Assembly (NCBI GenBank): GCA_030448105.1
Contig: JAUJNP010000002.1
Span: forward strand, 209,390 to 254,606
Source of the DNA: Acidimicrobiales bacterium
Lineage (GTDB): Bacteria; Actinomycetota; Acidimicrobiia; Acidimicrobiales; Iamiaceae
Length of the DNA: 45,217 bases
Reading direction: 5' to 3'
This document shows, one piece after another, positions 40,498 to 45,217 of this stretch. A model generated the notes under the pieces. That model was given only the letters and a program-made list of their open reading frames with translations. It had not been told where the DNA came from and made no database searches. Numbering within the stretch: position 1 is the stretch's first letter; each line of letters starts with the position of its first letter. Both the position numbers and the translations under genes were made by a program.

Positions 40498-43158
40498 TCA
40501 GCGTTCACCGGTGGCCATGAAGCGCGACTTGAGCGATCCCGAAGACATCGAGTGGCGTCCTGGGTTGAGGGTGGCGGTGCGGCCGGAAGGCAGCTCGACG
40601 TCGGCGGTGGTGCCGGGCGGCACGGTGAGCTTGAGGTCGAAACGGTCGGTGTGCTGCTCCCAGCGGAGCTCGATGGGGCCGTAGGGGCTGCGGTGGCTGG
40701 CTCTGGCCCACGTGATGCCGCCGCCCGGGCGGGGCGCAACGCGAAAGCGTCGGTAGCCAGGTTCGAGGAGCTGAAGACCGGCGGTGTGCTGGTGGAGGAA
40801 GGTGATGACGGCGCCCTTGCTGTAGTGGTTGAGCGACGCGTGGGGAATGCCGTCGGCGTCGATGCCGCCCCACTCCTCCCAGATGCTGGTGGCGCCGCGG
40901 TCGACCATGACCAACCACGACGGCTCGGTGTCCTGCAAGAGCAGGTCGTAGGCCACGTCGAGGTGACCGGTGTCGGCCAGGACCGGCAACACGAAGGGCG
41001 TGGCGAGGAACCCGGTCGAGATGTGGGTGCCGGCCTGGCGGATGAGCTCGACGAGCCGAGTGGCGGACGCAGCGCGCAGCTCGTCGGGGATCAGGCCGAA
41101 TGCGAGGGCGCGGGCGTACGTGGCCTGCGTGTCGGGAGTGGTGGTGCCGTCGGCGGCGAGGAACTCGGCCCGCCAAGCGTCGGCCACGTTCTCGGCCAGC
41201 TCGGCGAAGCGATGGGCCTCGCCATCGCGTCCGAGGGTCCTTGCGATGACCGAGAGCTGCTGGGCGGAACGGTGGAGGTAGGCCGTGGCGACGGGGCCGT
41301 GGTCGGCGACCATGGCGTGGGCGATGGCGTCGTCGAGGGCTTCGCCGGCTTCGAGCCACTCCCCGAAGTGCCAGCCGGTGTCCCACAGGTAGGGCTCGTG
41401 CGGCCCCGGGTCGGCTGAACGATCAATGCGGTTCTGGTGTCGCTTCGTTGCTGCGGCGTTGGCGGCGAAGTCGACCCAGGCCTTGGCCGAATCCCATTGA
41501 TCGGCGAGGAGGCGGCGGTCGCCGGTGGTGCGGTAGATGGTCCATGGGACGTGAACGGCGGCGTCGCCCCAGCCGGAGGAGCCCTCGATCAGAGGCCAGT
41601 GTGCCGGTGGCCGGTCGTCGCCGGGATGGGACTCGGGAACGAGGCTGGTCACCTTGCCGTCCGGTCGCTGTTCGGCGGCCAGGTCACGCAGCCACTTGAC
41701 GGAGAAGCCGCCGACGTCGGACAGGAAGGCCGCCGTTTCGACGAAGATCTGCCAGTCCCCGGTCCAGCCGGCGCGCTCGCGGGTGGGACAGTCGGTGGGG
41801 ATGTCACAGGCGTTGTCGCGGAAGCTCCACGTGGCGATGCGGTGCAGGGCGTTGATGCGGTCGTCGGAGCAAGCGAAGGTCCCGCGGTGCTCGAAGTCGG
41901 TGTGCACCACGATTCCCGTCACGTCGTCGGCGGTGAGGGGGCCGGGGTGGCCGTCGATGCGGACGAACTGGAACCCCTTCGAGCTGTGCCGTGGCTCGAA
42001 GACGTCACCATCCACCCCGGCGGAGATGGCCCGGTCGACCTGGAAGGTGACGGAACGCTCGGCCTCGGAGGAAGCCGGGTACGCGACGTGGTCCTGGGTC
42101 ACGTCGCCGTCGGCATCGAGCCATTCGCCGTAGGTGAGGGTGAGGTCGGTGCTGGCCGGTCCCAGGTCCCGGAGGCGGACCCAGCCGCTGATGTTCTGGC
42201 CGAGGTCGACGATCCACCGTCCCGCTGCCAGCTCGCGCACCGAGGCGGGCGTCAGCTCCTCGACCCGCCGGACTGGCGGGGCCGGTGAGCCGCAGAGCTC
42301 GGCGTAACCGTGGTCCTCGACACGGACGGGCTCCCAACCGGGCCACGCCGACCAGTCGGCGCGGCGGCGCAGGTCATGAACCTCACCGGCGATGAGGTCG
42401 GCGCCGAGGATGTGGCTGGGCGAGCACCGCCACGTGTCGTCGGTGCCAAGAGTGACCGTCTCACCCGAGTCGAGCGTCACCACGAGCTGCATCAAGAGCG
42501 CAGTGGTGGTGCCGTAGTCGTCGACCCGCCGGGAGGCGCTGTTCTGCCCCCGCCACCACCCGTCGCTCAGCAACGCCCCGACGACGTTCGCACCGCGGGC
42601 GAGCAGGTCGGTGACGTCATAGGTCTGGACCTGGAGGTGGGTTCGGTATGCGGTCCAGCCTGGCGTCAGCTCGAGGTCGCCGACCCGGATGCCGTTGACG
42701 AACGCCTCGTACAGACCGTGGGCCGTGGCGTACAGACGGGCACTGGCGATGTCGCCGTCGAGCCGCAGCGCGCCACCGAGCTGCCAAACGGGCCGCTGTC
42801 GCGCCGACAGGTCATCGCCCTCGATCGGCGCTACCCAGCGGGCCACCCAGTCGGCCGGGCCCAGGAGGCCGTGCTCCCACGATCCGGTCGACGACCACTC
42901 ACTTTCTCCCAGGTCGGTCCAAACCTGCACCTTCCACTCGACCCGCAGGCCCCGTGTCGGCGGGACCTCGACGGGCACGAACAACGAGCCGGCCGACTCG
43001 ACACGGCCCGAGTCCCAGTCGCCGGCCACGATCCGGTAGGCGTGCTGAGTGGCCGCGCCGTCGGGCAGCTTCCAGGACAGTCGTGGCATGGCAGGGCCGA
43101 CGCCGACTGGATCGGTGAGATGGTCTGCACGTAAGTCGTGTGGCCGGTCGTCGGTCAT
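40498..43158 (-). CDS. Alpha-L-rhamnosidase (GH78)
   Basis: This 886-residue cytosolic-type enzyme has no signal peptide. Domain order is an N-terminal beta-sandwich (about 1-130), the Bac_rhamnosid_N region (DIASARLYATAHGLYEAFVNG), a concanavalin-like domain, the six-hairpin catalytic barrel with CDIPTDCPTRERAGWTGDWQ (general-acid Glu) and TSIWEEWGG, and a C-terminal beta domain. It removes terminal alpha-L-rhamnose from glycosides. The ATG at 43158 is preceded by AAGGAG. No rhamnose catabolic genes or glycoside transporter flank it in the window. It ends next to the tRNA-fragment boundary at its 5' side. Confidence 0.93.
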   Translation of the reverse strand: MTDDRPHDLRADHLTDPVGVGPAMPRLSWKLPDGAATQHAYRIVAGDWDSGRVESAGSLFVPVEVPPTRGLRVEWKVQVWTDLGESEWSSTGSWEHGLLGPADWVARWVAPIEGDDLSARQRPVWQLGGALRLDGDIASARLYATAHGLYEAFVNGIRVGDLELTPGWTAYRTHLQVQTYDVTDLLARGANVVGALLSDGWWRGQNSASRRVDDYGTTTALLMQLVVTLDSGETVTLGTDDTWRCSPSHILGADLIAGEVHDLRRRADWSAWPGWEPVRVEDHGYAELCGSPAPPVRRVEELTPASVRELAAGRWIVDLGQNISGWVRLRDLGPASTDLTLTYGEWLDADGDVTQDHVAYPASSEAERSVTFQVDRAISAGVDGDVFEPRHSSKGFQFVRIDGHPGPLTADDVTGIVVHTDFEHRGTFACSDDRINALHRIATWSFRDNACDIPTDCPTRERAGWTGDWQIFVETAAFLSDVGGFSVKWLRDLAAEQRPDGKVTSLVPESHPGDDRPPAHWPLIEGSSGWGDAAVHVPWTIYRTTGDRRLLADQWDSAKAWVDFAANAAATKRHQNRIDRSADPGPHEPYLWDTGWHFGEWLEAGEALDDAIAHAMVADHGPVATAYLHRSAQQLSVIARTLGRDGEAHRFAELAENVADAWRAEFLAADGTTTPDTQATYARALAFGLIPDELRAASATRLVELIRQAGTHISTGFLATPFVLPVLADTGHLDVAYDLLLQDTEPSWLVMVDRGATSIWEEWGGIDADGIPHASLNHYSKGAVITFLHQHTAGLQLLEPGYRRFRVAPRPGGGITWARASHRSPYGPIELRWEQHTDRFDLKLTVPPGTTADVELPSGRTATLNPGRHSMSSGSLKSRFMATGER

Positions 43159-43223
43159 GAAGGCTCCTTCTTGCGCAGCGAGCCCATCCGGCTTGTCAAC
43201 CTGGTGCATGACCTGCAACGTCG

Positions 43224-43247
43224 TGGTGGGCGAGGGGGGACTTGAAC
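43224..43247 (-). other. Isolated tRNA 3' end (probable attachment-site duplicate)
   Basis: On the minus strand the bases read T-loop TTCAAGT, CCCCC, acceptor strand CTCGCCC, discriminator A and CCA: the exact last 24 bases of a tRNA gene. The matching 5' T-stem (should be GGGGG) is CGGAG, and no D- or anticodon arm or GGGCGAG acceptor lies upstream. This is what integration into a tRNA gene leaves at the distal end of an island. The complete tRNA would then lie beyond the right edge. Confidence 0.65.
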
Positions 43248-43340
43248 TCCGATTCCAGCGGTGATCACCGATGACGGTCGATGGTGGAAAGTGCCGCTGA
43301 GCAGGGCATTCGTCGATCGGTGTGCTGGACGGTGTTGGCC

Positions 43341-43386
43341 GCTTCTACCGGATTTCAACCCGTCCGGTAGAAGTTTCGGTAGAAGC
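43341..43386. repeat. CGGTAGAAG repeats (one inverted, two direct) beside the tRNA fragment
   Basis: GCTTCTACCGG (43341-43351) is the inverse of CCGGTAGAAG (43364-43373) and of TCGGTAGAAGC (43376-43386). The first two can form a 10-bp hairpin with a 12-base loop just past the TIR-SAVED stop. They could be a terminator-like structure, or integrase/excisionase arm sites, given the neighbouring tRNA fragment. Confidence 0.55.
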
Positions 43387-43403
43387 CCGGGACGCCCAGG
43401 TCC

Positions 43404-44564
43404 TTACGGCAGGTGCCACATCGGCGTGTACGGCCCGGTCTTCCCCGCACAGTTCATGAGCGCGATCGGCCCCGTCGCGTTGGCCCACCAGCCGACCGCG
43501 ACGGCTAGTTCGACCGGACAAGTCAGGAAGAGATCGACCCGGTCGATGTCGGACCGGGCGCCGAGTTCGGCCAGGAGGTTGCCCACCTGGTGCGCCCAGG
43601 CGTTGCAGCTCGCCGGTCCGTCGAGGGCGAAGCGTCCGCTTCCAGCCGGCGGCGTCAAGGTGACGCGTTCGCGGTACCGGTGACCGTCTGTGACATACGC
43701 GTTCACCCCCGCGACCGTGTCTCTGGTGACCGCTAGTTCCACAGCCGCAGCGCGCGCGTCGATCGGGCCCTTGAGATGCCAGCTCGCCTTGAGGCCGACG
43801 ACATCGCTGATGCCTCGGTCCACGGCGTAGCCGACGCCGTCGCGTTCCATGCGCACGGTGCAACCAGTCGTCTCGGAGAAGGCGTGCCCCAGCGCAACGG
43901 CTGCAGGTAGGTGCGCTTTCACTGCGAGGACGACCTGCGACGCTCCGTACGCGGCCTTGAGAGCACCGGTCGAGGCGGCCAGAGGGTTTCGAAGCCGAGC
44001 CTCGACGTCCGGTTCCACGTCGTCCGCGGCGAAGGCGTGCCGCCAGTCGAAGTTGAGAATGGCGTCATCACGATGTGGCGCGGTGTCGTCGTAGGTGACG
44101 AGGCGGACGATCGGTTCGCGCCCGTTGGCATGGGCAGCCTTCAGTTCTGCGCTCGAGTACCGAGCGGCGATCGCAGTCGCTGTCTCGAGCGAAGTAGCGG
44201 TTGGGACGACGACGTGGCCGTTGTTCTCCCCGATCTCGATCCCGAGGCGGCCCACTCGCTCGGATGCGTCCGACGGCGTGAGACCGTCGAAGACCGGCAC
44301 GATCCGAATGCCACGGTCGCGTGCTGCGCGTGCGATGGCGGGGAGCTCAACGTCGGCGACGTAGGCGGAGCCGAGCACCTGCTCGTTGATCCAGAGGATG
44401 GCGCCAGAGCAGTCGGCGAGCTCGGCCTCGATGGTGTCGGTCGTCGGATTGCCGAGGTCGAGATCCTCGACATCGCGCCACGGCGTCACGCCGTGCTCCC
44501 GAAGTGCGTACACCAGTTGTGCTCTGGCCTCCCGCTCATCCGAGTAGCCGATGAACGCCGTCAC
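43404..44564 (-). CDS. TIR-SAVED antiphage effector (CBASS type)
   Basis: This 386-residue protein is not of the surrounding metabolic kind. Residues 1-~110 form a TIR domain: AFIGYSDEREARAQLVYALREHG, then EAELADCSGAILWI, and SAYVADVELPAI with the Glu position of NAD-cleaving TIRs. Residues ~150-386 look like a SAVED domain, ending DLFLTCPVELAVAVGWWAN and MNCAGKTGPY. TIR-SAVED proteins bind a cyclic oligonucleotide made by a CD-NTase, assemble into filaments and destroy NAD+ to stop phage growth. The GTG start overlaps the upstream JAMM gene stop by 4 bases. The cyclase is not in the window. Confidence 0.82.
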   Translation of the reverse strand: MTAFIGYSDEREARAQLVYALREHGVTPWRDVEDLDLGNPTTDTIEAELADCSGAILWINEQVLGSAYVADVELPAIARAARDRGIRIVPVFDGLTPSDASERVGRLGIEIGENNGHVVVPTATSLETATAIAARYSSAELKAAHANGREPIVRLVTYDDTAPHRDDAILNFDWRHAFAADDVEPDVEARLRNPLAASTGALKAAYGASQVVLAVKAHLPAAVALGHAFSETTGCTVRMERDGVGYAVDRGISDVVGLKASWHLKGPIDARAAAVELAVTRDTVAGVNAYVTDGHRYRERVTLTPPAGSGRFALDGPASCNAWAHQVGNLLAELGARSDIDRVDLFLTCPVELAVAVGWWANATGPIALMNCAGKTGPYTPMWHLP

Positions 44565-45217
44565 GACGCGACCTCTTCTTCGCGCGCCAGCAGATCGCCC
44601 GTCAGGCAGATGGTCGCTTGCTTGAGCCGTCCTTCAGTGGTCACGTAGGCCTCCATGCGTTCGGGCCCCCCATCCGATGGTTGGACAATGAGGAGGACTG
44701 GGTCCGTCGGTCCATCGTCGGAGTCGGCGAGGGCTGCCATGGCAGCGACGTCCAGGGGGCTCGGGCCTGTGCCAGACGGGTGGCTGTGCCACTCGCCGAG
44801 GTAGCCGAGTCGCGCGTCGATCTCCTTGGCCGCGCTGACCGCTTCCTGGGTCGCGCCTTCGGGGACGTGGTACGTCGTCGGCGTCGCGTCGTCGTCAGCG
44901 ATCTCGACGACCGCGGACACGACAGGGCGCCCGTCGACGAAGCACCCGAGCAGCGCGCCTCCGGTTTCGTTGGGGATGGCGCCCCTGGTGAACTCGCGGA
45001 CCTGTCCTTGGGCCGCCTCGGTTAGGTCGATAGTCACGGGCAGGTCCTCGCGGCGGACACGTCCGAGTCGGTCGAACGGAGCATCGCCGAGACGCATGAC
45101 CTCGAGCACCTCGTCCTCGTGCTCGTGACGGTCCGTGAGGTGGTCGATGACGACCTCAGAAGCCAGGGTTGCGGCCCGCACAACCGCCACGGGAGCGGCG
45201 TTGTGCACGAGCGCGAG
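44561..45217 (-). CDS. JAMM/JAB metalloprotease (Cap3-like), possibly fused to an E1-like domain; 5' end outside window
   Basis: The frame stays open to the right edge; a GTG at 45208 is available but probably internal. Numbered from that GTG, residues ~58-215 are a JAB/MPN domain with Glu81 (NETGGALLG), His141, His143, Ser150 and Asp153 in EWHSHPSGTGPSPLD. These are the zinc ligands of deubiquitinase-like isopeptidases. Residues 1-55 (AATLASEVVIDHL...LGDAPFDRLG) resemble the tail of a ThiF/E1 adenylation domain. In type II CBASS, Cap2 (E1-E2) attaches the CD-NTase to targets and Cap3 (JAB) removes it. The 4-base overlap with the TIR-SAVED effector supports that setting. Confidence 0.8.
   Translation of the reverse strand, partial: LALVHNAAPVAVVRAATLASEVVIDHLTDRHEHEDEVLEVMRLGDAPFDRLGRVRREDLPVTIDLTEAAQGQVREFTRGAIPNETGGALLGCFVDGRPVVSAVVEIADDDATPTTYHVPEGATQEAVSAAKEIDARLGYLGEWHSHPSGTGPSPLDVAAMAALADSDDGPTDPVLLIVQPSDGGPERMEAYVTTEGRLKQATICLTGDLLAREEEVAS

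Noticed and set aside
43155..43358. A small minus-strand protein gene ending in front of the rhamnosidase
   Set aside because: The frame runs through the tRNA 3' fragment (giving the typical VQVPPRPP translation), so it is explained by RNA-gene sequence.

Overview
The window is very GC-rich DNA with dense, mostly 4-base-overlapping operons. It looks like an actinobacterium, most likely an Acidimicrobiia-type lineage. The evidence is an F420-type luciferase-like oxidoreductase, many acyl-CoA dehydrogenases, MaoC-type hydratases and SDRs, and a KimA-like transporter / CeoB / CeoC / OB-fold block that resembles the mycobacterial Rv2690c-Rv2694c neighbourhood. The lineage is an inference from gene content only.

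Region 1 (1-1366) is the tail of an RraA-like gene overlapping a Gfo/Idh/MocA oxidoreductase. Region 2 (1371-25574) is one large catabolic locus. A minus-strand operon (6686 down to 1371) encodes two M24-fold proteins, a cytochrome P450, a divergent ketol-acid reductoisomerase-like protein and two VOC proteins. Then come an SDR, an acyl-CoA ligase, and a plus-strand operon (9177-14123) with an acyl-CoA dehydrogenase pair, a second ligase and a double hot-dog hydratase. A long minus-strand operon (22746 down to 14139) carries a branched-chain-amino-acid-type ABC importer, an alcohol dehydrogenase, a VOC protein, an F420-type oxidoreductase and two hot-dog proteins. Two more SDRs follow, one fused to a nucleoside phosphorylase domain, and then a P450-type ferredoxin. 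All three divergent promoter regions of this locus carry the same palindrome, CTGACG-N4-CGTCAG, so it is probably one regulon. The logic looks like uptake, oxygenation, CoA activation and beta-oxidation of an unidentified acid. No thiolase and no regulator gene lie in the window.

Region 3 (25600-28670) holds a DUF899 protein, a broken RibD-C fragment, a RusA-like gene, the first ~33 codons of a phage-type integrase next to a tRNA-Arg with an irregular acceptor stem, a frameshifted lysozyme-like lipoprotein and two tRNA-Ser genes. It looks like a decayed tRNA-integrated element. Several single-base indels between 26.5 and 34.8 kb may instead be assembly errors.

Region 4 (28739-43158) is ordinary chromosome: a metallo-beta-lactamase-fold hydrolase, dienelactone hydrolase, alpha/beta hydrolase, KimA-like transporter, CeoB/CeoC, an OB-fold protein, a ParB-like protein, glutamyl-Q tRNA(Asp) synthetase, a flavin-reductase-like protein, a Tat-exported amidohydrolase, a DUF3089 lipoprotein and a GH78 rhamnosidase.

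Region 5 (43224-45217, cut by the window edge) starts at an isolated tRNA 3' end with adjacent repeats. It carries a TIR-SAVED effector and a JAMM/JAB protease whose N-terminus resembles an E1-domain tail. This is probably one end of a CBASS-like antiphage system on an integrated island.
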